Shown: positions 45,105-55,449 of the stretch, one piece after another
Layout of the letters: the number at the start of each line of letters is the position of its first letter
How positions within the stretch are numbered: the stretch's first letter is position 1
Origin: Chloranthus sessilifolius
Taxonomy: Eukaryota; Streptophyta; Magnoliopsida; Chloranthales; Chloranthaceae
Assembly: GCA_021018995.1 (NCBI GenBank)
Contig: CM037586.1
Location: forward strand, 8,716,328-8,780,327
Direction: 5' to 3'
Length of the DNA stretch: 64,000 nt
Made by a program: the position numbers and the translations under genes
Notes under the pieces: model-generated
Databases searched by the model: none
Seen by the model: only the letters and a program-made list of their open reading frames with translations
Told to the model about the DNA's origin: nothing

Positions 45105-45212
45105 GCTAACTTAAGCTAGCGCCCGCTATCTCACCGCTAATTTAAGTTAGCGGGCGCTAGCCTAAGTTAGCGGTGAATAAGCGGGCTCTAACTTAAGTTA
45201 GCGGTCGATTAG
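45105..45212. repeat. Array of about 20-bp repeats between the two MULE genes
   Basis: Contains GCTAACTTAAGCTAGCGCCC and GCTAATTTAAGTTAGCGGGC, flanked by two copies of TTGGGATGAAAAATRGTCTCC (about 45062 and 45247). It lies in the intergenic gap where both genes end. Confidence 0.8.
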
Positions 45213-45599
45213 GGCCATGATCTCAAGATCTATTAGGTTAAAGATTGGGATGAAAAATGGTCTCCATCATCTGATCTAAAGCAGTTTCGAGTGTATAAAA
45301 TGGTACAATTTTTTAGAATGAAACAAGTAATCTTGTGTAGTTCTTTCTCCCAAGCCCGTAATAGAAAAATGAGGATTAGGGTTATGTTAACAGCCAACGA
45401 AATAAAATCCTAATAAATTTTGACACCAAATAGATGAAATAATTGTATGATGTGATTTAAGTTTAGGGAGCTATCTTATTATATAATTTGTAAATAAATT
45501 AATACGATCGGGGTCGCTATTTTAAGAGGTGGATAGCCCCTATATAAGATGCAATAATTTTAAATAATATAAGTTCATTTCAAATTTTAATAAATTTAC

Positions 45600-48311
45600 A
45601 CGAGCATCGGTTATGACTGTATTCGTCATAATTTTTACATCGTAGTGGTCGAACTTCACCTTTAGATCTTATAATCTTTTTTTTGGACGGCTGACTTGAC
45701 GTGTCTTGTGCGGAGGCAAAACTTCAATGTTGTCTCTTAGTGTAGTCCATTGGCGCTTATCAACGGTCGGGACAAAGTGTTCTTTATAAGTTTTCCCAAA
45801 TAAGTTATTGTTAAACCAGTGCTCACAAAATTGGGGGATCTCTCTTTCTCTGTTTCGACGTGATAATGCGATAGTCACATGTGAACATGATAATCCAAGG
45901 ATAGCCCAACGTCTGCATGTACATGTTTGTTTATCTAGACTGACACTGTGAGTGTAATCACTATATTTAACTTGAAATATATCGCGACCATATGGTATAA
46001 AGTTCTTTCAACGGGCTCATCCTGAATTTCGTATTATGTGCACTTGAGCCATCGGTGTTAACACGTGTATTATTTTATTTCCTTCTTCCTGACGATGCAA
46101 ATAAAATTCATCTATATTTGTGCGAATAGTTTCTAGCATGGTCACGATCGATTCCTCCCTGACTATTTTCAATACACTATTAATGCTTTCAACTATAATA
46201 GTTGTTAGCATATCATAACGCCTCCTTAAAAAATAAGCGCACACCCAGAAATAATCACCAATTTCTTTAATCCATATTATACATTCTGGGGGGGCGCCGT
46301 CTTCTATTTTTTGTAAAATTCTTTTAAATTTTGCTTTCGAGAATGCACGAGCAGCAACTTAGAAAAGCGGTCTAGAGATTGTATCCTTATATGTATCAAA
46401 AAGATTTAGAGCTAGGTGTCGCATACAGTAGATGTGAAAGGCGTTAGAAAAACCTTTTTCCACAGCTTCCATCAAACATTTCTGCCTGTCTGATATCAAC
46501 ACAAACTGCTCTTCAAAGTCTCCGATTACATGTTTCCTTAATAGATCAAGGAATCATGTCTAATGATATTCATTTTCTTTGGGTATAATGCCGAACGCTA
46601 TAGGAAATAAATGTCTATTCCCGTCTATCCACGTAGCTATTAACAACACTCCTTTGTATAGTCCTTGCAAATGCGTTCTATCTACCGCAATTATTCTTCG
46701 TAAAGTATTACGAAATCTTCTAATATAAGGTCTGAATGCCACGAAAAATCTCTGAAATGTATTATCAGGCTCGCGAGACAATTCGGTCTGTACGTCTAGA
46801 TCGACCTGTTGTAATTTGGTAATATAGGACGGTAACATCTTAAATTACTCATTCCAACTATCTCGGATGTCATTTAACGTCATTTCTTTTCTTCTCCATG
46901 CTTTTTAGTAACCTACTGTTATACCGTAATTTTTTTAATATAAAAAATTATTGAAGCAGGAGTCTCATCAAAGTCCTTTAATAACTTATCCCTCACAAAT
47001 AAAGCTATCCACGATGTTATACATTGGCGATGTCCGCTTTCGAAAGCTGGCCTTCCACACGTATGTTTCAGGAGCAGTAGACGTGTCCATACCCACCAAT
47101 TTCGATACATGTATTCGCCAAACACATCCTACTTCAATACACCTCGTCGTAACTCGAAGAGGACTGATTTTTATTAATTTAATTTAAAATTTATTTATCA
47201 TTGCAAACTCTTTAAGAGCTTTTTGAAAGGATTTCTTATTTCTAAACGTCTAACCAATAGTAATTGGCCCCCATTCATACAGTTCCTCATCACCTCAATC
47301 TATATACTCTCCTTCCTATTCATTAAGCTGATAGCCTTCGTCCACCAGAGGTTGATCAATTCCCCTATTAGTATCTACACGGGAAGTGGGCGACAACGGT
47401 GCTTCATTATTTTTCAGATCACTATCATCGTCATCGATTGGATGATTATTACGTAATTAGGATTGAGTCCGTCGATGTACGTTTGGTTGAGGTGCAGTTG
47501 TTTGGGTTGAGGTTGGTTGATGTGGGAATGTTCAAGGTGCGAGAGACTGTTCTGTTGAAGGCTCGATTATCGTTGGCTCCAAAGCTATTAGTTCGAAAGA
47601 CCATTGATATGGATTAAGGCCTCCTAAAAATATTTCCCACTGATTTCAGTCAAATGTATTGTTTATCGATTCGAAGTTGAGCTGAGATGTATCATACATC
47701 AGATTCATTTGAAAATAATATCATTGATCTTCATCGCTTTCTCTCATTAGAATGTCTGGAGATGATTGTCCCATAAGCCTACGGTAGGAGCGAAATTCTA
47801 TATTTATATTTCTATCATCATCGACTATCATCGGTGGAGCTATGTTCTTCTCTTCAAACAGAATTTTTTGATTTTCAATCGAATGTTCTATTTCCACACC
47901 ATCATTATCTACTAATCTGATGTTTTCCTCACATTCTTGATGATTTTCGTTTGTTTCCTGGAATGGTTGAAATGTTTTTAAATACGATAAAATTTCTGTT
48001 ACGGGGGTGACTAATGATTTTTCGATATAAATATTTATCACATTATCACCTATACGATATGCTCTGAATAGGTTTATAAGATCATCGACGTTCGACAATT
48101 CAACAAACACTAACTCATTCCCTATGCATAATGAAACCGTTAGTGTAATAGAATGTTCTTCCGGTCGAGTCCTACTGATCTTGTATATTTTCTGCATAAA
48201 TTGATTAAATGATATGTTTTCCATGATAGTGACAATCATCTGATATCCTCCGTTGTAAGTATTATCGCCAACACGGACGAAATTAAAATGGCAAAGAAGG
48301 GGAACATCCAT
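45600..48311 (-). pseudogene. MURA-type MULE transposase, interrupted
   Basis: Reading leftwards. 48311-47721 encodes a 196-residue N-terminal block, FNFVRVGDNTYNGGYQ onward. A MuDR-type DNA-binding region follows at about 47200-46919 (CVWRIHVSKL, then HTCGRPAFESGHRQ after a frameshift, SWIALFVRDKLL). The catalytic DDE domain has its first Asp in AVDRTHLQGLYKGVLL (about 46680), its second in LISDRQKCLMEA (about 46490) followed by YCMRHLALN, and Glu in VESINSVLK (about 46180). A SWIM zinc finger CTCRRWAILGLSCSH lies at about 45880-45930 and a basic C-terminus ends at 45669. It would bind the element's ends and cut DNA. Stops occur in at least two places, near 46370 and 46020. Confidence 0.88.
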
Positions 48312-48384
48312 TTCATCCTATAATATTTAAAAAATAAAAATTGATTGATTAAAACGGTCATACTTGACTTACAGTATAAATGTC

Positions 48385-48640
48385 GATATCCCGCTACCTT
48401 ATGATATCGGCCACTATCTTATGATATCGGCCGCTAACATAAGATATCGGCCGCTATCTTATAATAGCGATCGATATCTTAAGTTAGCGACCAATATCAT
48501 AAGATAGCGGTCGCTACCTTAAGATGTCGGTCGCTACCTTAAGATAGCGGTTGATATCTTAAGAATCAAAGCTGGTCTACTAACTGTATCTTTAAAAAAA
48601 AATGTAATCGATATCTTAAGAAAAAGATTGTAGTCGATAT
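48385..48640. repeat. Array of about 20-bp repeats, MULE right subterminal
   Basis: Units such as CTTATGATATCGGCCGCTAA and CTTAAGATAGCGGTCGCTAC. GATATC replaces the AAGTTA of the left array. It lies just upstream of the transposase start, so it may contain promoter or transposase-binding sites. Confidence 0.85.
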
Positions 48641-48714
48641 CTTACCTAGCCGGTTGCAATTCACTGGACTACCAACTATAGTCGCATCTAGAAATCGCAA
48701 TACAAGAAAAAGTT

Positions 48715-48716
<2 letters not shown>

Positions 48717-48788
<72 letters not shown>
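48717..48788. repeat. (TA)n microsatellite, about 72 bp
   Basis: Pure AT run just inside the right terminal inverted repeat of the MULE; the longest in the window. Confidence 0.95.
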
Positions 48789-48789
<1 letters not shown>

Positions 48790-48791
<2 letters not shown>

Positions 48792-48879
48792 GTGGAACTG
48801 GCCTGTTATACAAAGTTTAAACTTATAGGGTCGTTTTTGCAAATATGCAAACTTATAGGGCCGAAAGTATAAATTTCCC
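48790..48879 (-). repeat. MULE right terminal inverted repeat
   Basis: Starts inward with AACGTGGAACTGGCC and ends GGCCGAAAGTATAAATTTCCC, the inverted partner of 41010-41113. Confidence 0.85.
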
Positions 48880-49026
48880 TAGAGTTTAACACTCCAAAGG
48901 ACCTTATCCTCTTAAAATGACAAATACCTCTCTTGAAAACCTAAACGGCCCAATCCTAATCTTCAATATACACCATCATATAACATAATAACCCAAATTT
49001 CCTTGCAAATGCATCAAGCTTCTCAA

Positions 49027-49362
49027 TTATGATTAGGGCAGTCAATGGGTCGGGTCAACTTGGCACCCGACCCGAGTTTTTGTCGAGTCGAGCACATAAA
49101 CAGCACCTGTCAGGTCGGGTCAGGCATGAAGCGTCCAACCCGACCTTCAAGTCAAATACACTCAAAGCTTTGGTCGAGATATAAAATCTATGAAACTAGG
49201 GTTTTTTTAATAGGATCAGGTTTATGATCGAGTCGGGCATTTACCCTTGCCCTGTTGGGTCGGGTCGAGCAAGATCAAGGTGTACCAACCAGTTGGTTTG
49301 GGTTGGATATATGCCATTTCCCTTTGGGCAGTCAAAATTTTGGCCCGACTCATTAACAACTC
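49027..49362. mobile_element. MITE-like repeat with TAGGGCAGTCAATGGGTC ends
   Basis: Left end TAGGGCAGTCAATGGGTCGG, inverted right end TAAGAGTTGTTAATGAGTCG, and GGGTCGGGT-rich subterminal blocks. Related in style to 16366-16902. No secure target duplication. Confidence 0.55.
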
Positions 49363-49383
49363 TTAAAGGTGAGGAATGCATCC

Positions 49384-50093
49384 TGTCACGGGGTCACTCT
49401 TCCAGCAATGTTGGCCCGTGTGGCACCTAACGTCTGACGTGCTAAGTCAGCCTACTTCTCCCAAATGAGTCACGCGATGCGGATTCCCAGATGCTATGAA
49501 GGGTGGGCTTCACCTCAACCTCTACATTCGGACTTCACCCTGCGAAGCAACGTAGCAGGTTAGAGCCGACAACGACGATTATTAAGGCAATAGGCCACGA
49601 TGATTGATATAGCGATAGGCAACGGCGAGCATATAACGAGCCCCCTTTGGGCTAGAACCCGCACCTCGAAGGTGGTTGGAAACCACCAACGCGATGGCTC
49701 TAGTACACAACGTAGCTAGAATGACCACGCACCAAGCATGGTCCGGATGCACGCACATAAGCTCACGAGGCTAGTGTAGAGTCGAGGTACACCAACTCAT
49801 GTCCCCCTATATAAGGGTAAAATAATAATTCAGACAAAATGGCAGGTTGGTTCGACATACTTTACTATTCACACCGCAATGTCCCGCAATGCTAGCCCAG
49901 TTGACCATGTTACGACCGTGTCGCACTCAAGTCTTCACCCTCCATCCTAACGTGTCGCGACGCCATAGTGGCTCATGCCCCGTACACTCGGTGCCGCTCT
50001 CATGGCCTCGACGCACTAGTGATGCTCAAAATGTAGAGAGAAAAAATTGCTCTACGGTTGACCCGAATGGCCACACTGCGTGCCCCCGTCACA
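49384..50093 (-). repeat. 3' LTR of the gag-only element
   Basis: 710 bp, TG...CA. Differs from the other LTR mainly by about 40 bp near 50005-50075 that the other copy lacks. A TATATAAGG-type box (CCCTATATAAGGG) sits at about 49804. Confidence 0.88.
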
Positions 50094-50339
50094 TCCTCCT
50101 CTACTCAAAATCATGAACATCCTCGTTGACGTGAAGGCACACATTCTGAAGTTCAGCACTTTATGTCCACTGTCACGATTCCTCGACAGCTCCCTGCCTT
50201 CACCCTATGTAGCAAAACTGTACATAATCAAAACTACACACCTCAAAATCTATACACAGTTGGTGTCTAAGTCTTCCCACGGCTCACACCAATAAGACCG
50301 CGGTGGGGTACTTTCTCAGCAGTTAATCAGTCAGAGCGC

Positions 50340-51414
50340 CCCTACTCTGGCGACGGGCTCCTCATCATCAACTTTTTTTTTCCTTTCTCTACGACTATCG
50401 CGTTTAATGCGACTTTTTTTGGACAATATTGCACCAAATGTAGCCCATCACACAGGAAGCAGTCCTTCTTGCTGGGCCTTTCATCTCTCTTCTTTTCATA
50501 CCTACTACCTTTGTCCTGACCAAATCGCACATGCTCTGTATCATTTTGCTTCTTCGCCTACTTATCAATATTGTCAGCGGATGCTTGGGTTGCCCTTTCT
50601 TTCTCATTGCGGTGCTCGATTAGCCGCTCCGTAGCAGCCAAATTCTCATTCAGGGTCCTCTATGAGTCAACTCCCGCTGCGCCCATGGCGCCAAGCCATC
50701 TATGAAGTAAAAGACTCGATCCTTCTCGCTCATTTCGTCAATGTCTAACATCAGGCTCGTAAAAGTCTTTATGTACTCATGCAACGGTCCAGTATGCTTC
50801 AACGCCGATAATGCCTTTCGTGCTAACCATCTGACATTAGTAGGTAGAAACTGAGCTCACAACTCTTTCTTCAGATCAGCCCAAGAATCAACTGTTCCAT
50901 TTTTCATATGCACCTCAGACACACAGTGCCTCCACCATAACTTGGCATCACCAACCAAGTATCTCAATGCAATTCTTAACTTAACTTTAGCATCGAGGTC
51001 TCCCAGCGATTCGAGGTATTCCTCTACGTCCCATATAAAGTTCTCGAGGTCATTCGCCTCGTGAGAGCCCTTGAACGTCTCTGGCTCGGGGAACTTAAAC
51101 CGAGGTGTTAGCGTCCATGTTGGCACCCTAACTGGCATTGCCAGGATAGGCTTTTTCAGCACGCTCGTCTCGTCACATACCTCCTCCAACGTGACCTTTA
51201 TATCTCATACCTCTGTTGCCAGTTGCTCTACGGTCTCAGTCACGTCGGCATTAATTCTCTCATGCCTATTCAGTCGTTCCCCATGTAATGTCATTACAGA
51301 TACTATTGACTCGAACTTATCCGACTGAGCTTCTAAACTGTCTAATCGTTCCCTTGTTGATTGTTCCCTCGTTCATCGTCTTGCATCCTCGCTAGTCCCT
51401 TTCATCTCAGCCAT
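50340..51414 (-). pseudogene. Retrotransposon gag with CCHC-like knuckle
   Basis: An ATG at 51414 starts MAEMKGTSEDARR, followed immediately by a TGA; another in-frame TGA lies near 51209. 51189-50857 encodes the retrotransposon gag core (FKFPEPETFKGSHEAND, YLVGDAKLWWRHCVS). It continues with FLPTNVRWLARKALSALKH and FYFIDGLAPWAQREL. The nucleocapsid-like knuckle reads CFLCDGLHLVQYCPKK near 50440. Gag forms the particle that packages RNA. The stops and a frameshift near 50640 make this copy defective. No pol follows. Confidence 0.87.
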
Positions 51415-51421
51415 CACAGTA

Positions 51422-51433
51422 GCTCTGATACCA
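51422..51433 (-). other. Primer-binding site (initiator tRNA-Met type)
   Basis: TGGTATCAGAGC on the minus strand, two bases from the 5' LTR end; this is the standard plant LTR-retrotransposon priming sequence and fixes the element's orientation. Confidence 0.9.
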
Positions 51434-51435
51434 AA

Positions 51436-52110
51436 TGTCACGAGGTCACTCTTCCAGCAGTGTTGGCCCTGCGGCACCTTACGCGCGACGCGCTAAGTCA
51501 AACTACTTCTCCCAAATGAGTCACGCGATGCGGATTCTCAGATGCTACGAAGGGTGGAAAGTTTTTTCCTACTGAAGCTTCACCTCAACCTCTACGTTCG
51601 GACTTCGCCCTGCGAACTAACGCAGCAGGTTAGAGCCGGCAACGACGATTATTAAGGCAACAAACCACGATGATTGATATAGCAATAGGCAGCGACGAAC
51701 ATATAGCGAGCCTCCTTTGGGCTAGAACCCGCACCTCGAAGGTGGTTGGAATCCACCAACGCGATGGCCCTAGTACACGACGTAGCTAGGATGACCACGC
51801 ACCAAGCATGGCCCAGATGCACACACATAAGCCCACTAGGCTAGTGTAGGGTCGGGGGACCCCAACTCATGTCCCCCTATATAAGGGTAAAATAGTAATT
51901 CGGGTAAATTAGTAATTCAGGCAAAATGGTTGGTTCGACATACTTTACTATTCACACTGCAACGCCCCGCAATTCTAGCCCAGCTGACTATGTCGGGTTT
52001 GTGTCGCGACCGTGTCGCGCTCAAGTCTTCACCCTCCATCCCAACGTGTCGCGACGCCATCGTGGTTCATGCCCCGTACACTCAGTGCCGCCCTCATGGC
52101 CCCCATCACA
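51436..52110 (-). repeat. 5' LTR of the gag-only element
   Basis: 675 bp. Same TG...CA ends and GCTAAGTCA, GCGATGCGGATTC and CCTATATAAGGG blocks as the 3' LTR, with an internal deletion relative to it and a short extra segment near 51560. Confidence 0.88.
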
Positions 52111-52535
52111 ATCCGCTCCGTCTTTATCAACGTCATCTTAGAGGAGAGGCGAGAATTCCATTGGTTAGCTTCCTACTAGATTTTGTGATATACTTTTCCT
52201 GGTCCCAAGTGTCATTTTTGTTTGTGAGGCTCAGGACGATGGGTTCAGACCCAACACGGAGCGCTGGGTTCGAATTAGGTGAGGATCATGTAGAATCCAT
52301 CCTAAGGATCTAGTTCTATGTCAAATTGCCCAAGGACAATCAAAGGAGACCCAAAAAATTTGGACATAATCCGATGTATATCCACCGTCCAAAATGTAGT
52401 CAAAGGGGGAAAAATTTAATACACCAAGATGTGTTGGCAGTACCCAAACTTTGACTACAATTTTGACCATTAAAGAAAAAAAAAAAAATTAATTTTTTGT
52501 ATAGATCACATGCCACATGACACAGGATGCTAAAA
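52111..52535. other. Gene-free stretch
   Basis: No gene recognised between the gag-only element and the CACTA-like end. Confidence 0.4.
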
Positions 52536-52537
52536 CG

Positions 52538-52680
52538 CACTATAAAAAATAAGATCATTAGCGGCAGTTTTTTTAACAAAAAATTGCTACTATTAGTCTT
52601 GTCTCTACCAAAAACTGCCCCTATTAGTCCTGCCGCTACCAAAAACTGTCTTTACATCAAGTGCCGCTGAAACACTTTAT
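52538..52680 (+). mobile_element. CACTA terminus with subterminal repeats
   Basis: Starts CACTATAAAAAATAAGATC, then GCGGCAGTTTTT, followed by direct repeats of CTATTAGTCYTG and CTACCAAAAACTG. This is the usual makeup of a plant CACTA end. No opposite end and no transposase were seen nearby. Confidence 0.6.
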
Positions 52681-52873
52681 TTTTGTGCCACGTGGCATGT
52701 GATCTGAGGTTCAAACTAAGGGCCTCCTATTATGGGTTTAATCCCATTATCCAATTTTCCTTTGTTTATTATAATTTTTCAAAGAATAGAGAGTTGGTTT
52801 AGTGACCCTCAAGAAGCAGAGGTTCTGATTACAAATTCCACATCCCACCCTTATTGGTTATTGTCTTTCTTTT

Positions 52874-53153
52874 TTTTTTGATACGGCCATTCGACCGTGA
52901 CAACCTCGAGAACCGAGGAGCATGCACACATACATATATGACAGTTGTAGAGCAGCGTGAGGGAGCACTAACTACAGTGGTGAGGATTAACTAACAGAAT
53001 CCAACCCACACCTTATAAAAATAAGGGTGACAAACAGCATGGAGTTAGGGTGACAAACAGCATGGAGGACGAGCTGGAGGATAAGCATCGAACCCACGGC
53101 CTACTCCCTCACAATAGAGGGAGTGTACCAACTAGACTAATGCCTCTTTAGTC
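52874..53153 (-). mobile_element. tRNA-derived SINE (S2)
   Basis: Minus-strand element of about 280 bp with an A tail (the T run at 52870-52879). Its 5' end reads GGCATTAGTCTAGTTGG, with a box-A-like TAGTCTAGTTGG, and box B is GGTTCGATGC at about 53095. Flanking duplication TGTCTTTCTTTT (52862-52873) against TGACTTTCTTTT (53154-53165), 11/12. Box A and B spacing of about 45 bp fits a tRNA-type RNA polymerase III promoter. The tRNA of origin was not identified. Confidence 0.83.
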
Positions 53154-53500
53154 TGACTTTCTTTTGAAAAGTGAGTATGGATAGAATTTGTGTGCAAGTA
53201 ATGGTTTCATTTTTTTTAAATAACTAAAACTTCTTATTGGCGGCCGTTTAATACAAAACATATTATTTTGATTAAGATTATAATATTAGTTTGCAATGTC
53301 GATCTCAACCCACAGAGAAAAGTCAGGGAAAAGTGATTAGAGAAGTGATTAGAGATGTACTGTGAAAAACAAACGCTTTTTAATCTCACTAGTTTGGAGT
53401 TTTTGGGCTTTAAAAGTTGGTTTTTACATAAAAAGTGGTAGAAGTTAAAAAATAAAAACAGATACTAACTAAGATCCGCTACCAAAATCTTAACTCAAAC

Positions 53501-54015
53501 TAGGGGTGTATTCGGTTCGGTTTGGTCGGTTTTGGATCAAAACCACAAACTAAATTGGACCTAATCGATTTCTAGATTTTCAAAACAAATCAAACCATCC
53601 AATTCTTAAACCAACCCAACCCGATTCAATTCGGCTCAGTTTGGTTCGGTCGGTTTTAATTTTCCAATAAGTTCTACTTGCACATCAAAATTTTCTCAAT
53701 TTTTCAACTGATTTTCATATAATTTCTACTTTACCGTTTTAGGATTTAGGGATAGGCTAAAGACAAGGGTAGAGTTTTATATAAAAATATGCATAAAATC
53801 CATGTGTATCTTAGAGGACGGTCACCGTCCTCCATTGGAGGACCTAACCAGCTCTCATATATATTACATTCGATTCAGTTTCGGTTTGGGGAGGCTTGGA
53901 ACCGAAACCAAACCAAACTTTTCAATTTTCTTTTTTTCCAAATCAAACCCAATCGGCCAAACCAGACTAAACCTGGCGATTCCGTCCTGTCCGGTCCAAA
54001 AAATACACAGCCATA
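53501..54015. mobile_element. F4 hAT-type MITE, copy 2, with nested fragment
   Basis: A 515-bp element from TAGGGGTGTATTCGG to CACAGCCATA with a perfect 8-bp duplication ACTCAAAC at 53493-53500 and 54016-54023. At 53799-53863 it contains a right-end fragment of the GGAGGACGG element of 18195-18558, where copy 1 has a (TA)n run. Confidence 0.9.
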
Positions 54016-54284
54016 ACTCAAACTCTTTACTTAACATTTTTTATGATGAGAAAGTCAAAGATGAGTTTTTAATTAGTTGTTTTTATCTATTACAAATTGA
54101 ATTATTCTTTTTGAAAAATAGTTGTTAATACCAATGTTTGACAAATTAGAGATTAATTCTATCAAAAAATAAAAAAAACAAATTAGAGATTAATTAAGAA
54201 AAGTTGCCTTAGATATCTTAGATTCTAAGTATAGACTTCCTTAGATGTAAGACTATTACAAAAAAAAAAATCAAACAATAATCA

Positions 54285-54520
54285 TTGATGTAGGATATAT
54301 AGTAGTAGAAAAAACATTTGAACAACCAAAACTAACCCAACCGAACCATAAAAACCATCTCGAAACCGATCTAAACCGAAACTGATTTTGGGTTGGTTCA
54401 ATTTCAGTTTTTGGTGCCGAAAATTGAAAACCGATTGAATAGGAAGAGAAAATCGAAAAAAAAATCGATAAAACCAAACCGACCAGCGTTTCGGTATTAG
54501 TTTTGGCCATTAAAAAATTA
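54285..54520. repeat. Fragment related to the AGGGGTG MITEs
   Basis: CCGAAACTGATTTTGGG and AAACCGACC blocks in the same style as 26113-26450 and 34067-34477, but termini are missing. Treated as a truncated relative. Confidence 0.45.
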
Positions 54521-55027
54521 AGTTACTGTAGTATAGTAAAAAATTAATTGTATATAATATAAAATACCTCCTTATTTTTCGAATACCATCCATTCTCAGA
54601 AACCTCAATACATAATGTAAGTAGAAACATAGATTTACCATAATACCTGCTTAACATGATCGAATTTCAATAGAACATATAAAAGATGTCATCGTTTCTA
54701 AATATAGAAATATCATTTATGTATCTATACTAAATCACTCTACCAGCATAATAATTATTTAAAATTTCTTTAATATATATATATATATAAGAGTACATTT
54801 GATTTTTATGTTCTCACAATTTATAATTTTACATTTGTAATGTAGGCACAATATATTTGTGCATCTGTGTGACAACTTGAAGATCTAATCCAAAGCTTCA
54901 TTTCTTCTTGGTTCTTGTGAGATAATGAGATATTATAGGTTGTAAGTTTTAAGTTGACAATGTATAGATATAAAACTTTTTAAGGTTATATTAATAATTT
55001 TTGAAAAAATTACTATCAATATATATA

Positions 55028-55436
55028 GGGAGTCATTACTTGCACAGTTGCACTCGACAATTTGGCCCTTGCACCAAAGTTAAAGAAAGCCTTTGTATTT
55101 TAGAGATATATGAAATGTAAAAATGCAATCTGGGCCGTCTAATTTAAAGTTCATGATCTATAGATCCTTAGTGGATAAGATTGGAGCAAAACACGATAAT
55201 TATCATATGATATATTGTAGTCAACGATTGAATCAAATAATAGTCTTTGACTATATTTAATCACATGATAAAAATTATATTTCATGTTAATCTTTTGCAC
55301 TTAATACCTTTAAATGACGGGCTCCAAATCAAACGGTTTAGATGGTGTTTTTATATAGCAAAGCTCGCCAAACTTAGAAGTCTTTGTTTTAAACTCGATG
55401 CAAGGGCCAAGTTTCTGAGTGTAAGTAATGGCTCCC
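55028..55436. mobile_element. Fold-back MITE, GGGAGC family, copy 3
   Basis: A 409-bp element starting GGGAGTCATTACTTGCAC and ending GTAAGTAATGGCTCCC. Flanks TATATATA at 55020-55027 and 55437-55444, although the TA-rich target makes the exact size uncertain. Confidence 0.82.
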
Positions 55437-55449
55437 TATATATATTTTA

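Larger units (their letters stand above)
41010..48879. mobile_element. Complete-ended MULE carrying a Ulp1-like gene (Kaonashi type)
   Basis: A 7,870-bp Mutator-like element. Terminal inverted repeats of about 100 bp: left GAAAACTTGTACTTTTGGCC, right (inverted) GGGAAATTTATACTTTCGGC. Both continue CCTATAAGTTTGC and, further in, CCAGTTCCACGTT. The target duplication is TAGAATTTAA (41000-41009) against TAGAGTTTAA (48880-48889), 9/10, the size expected for Mutator. A Ulp1-like protease gene (plus) and a MURA-like transposase (minus) converge near 45.2 kb. MULEs with captured Ulp1-like genes are established in plants as Kaonashi. Both genes are interrupted, so this copy is not autonomous. Confidence 0.93.
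49384..52110 (-). mobile_element. Gag-only LTR retrotransposon (TR-GAG type)
   Basis: A 2,727-bp element with two LTRs, 49384-50093 (3' LTR) and 51436-52110 (5' LTR), in minus orientation. Each begins TGTGACGG or TGTGATGG and ends CGTGACA. A primer-binding site TGGTATCAGAGC (initiator tRNA-Met type) lies at 51433-51422, two bases inside the 5' LTR. A purine-rich tract, GAGTAGAGGAGGA, abuts the 3' LTR. The interior encodes only gag, with no protease, reverse transcriptase or integrase. This matches the known TR-GAG class, which must be mobilised in trans. Possible 5-bp flanks (CATCC, ATCCG) do not match cleanly. Confidence 0.88.

Noticed and set aside
50407..50634. Plus-strand open frames inside the gag-only element
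   Set aside because: The minus-strand gag motifs and PBS orientation show that these are shadows.
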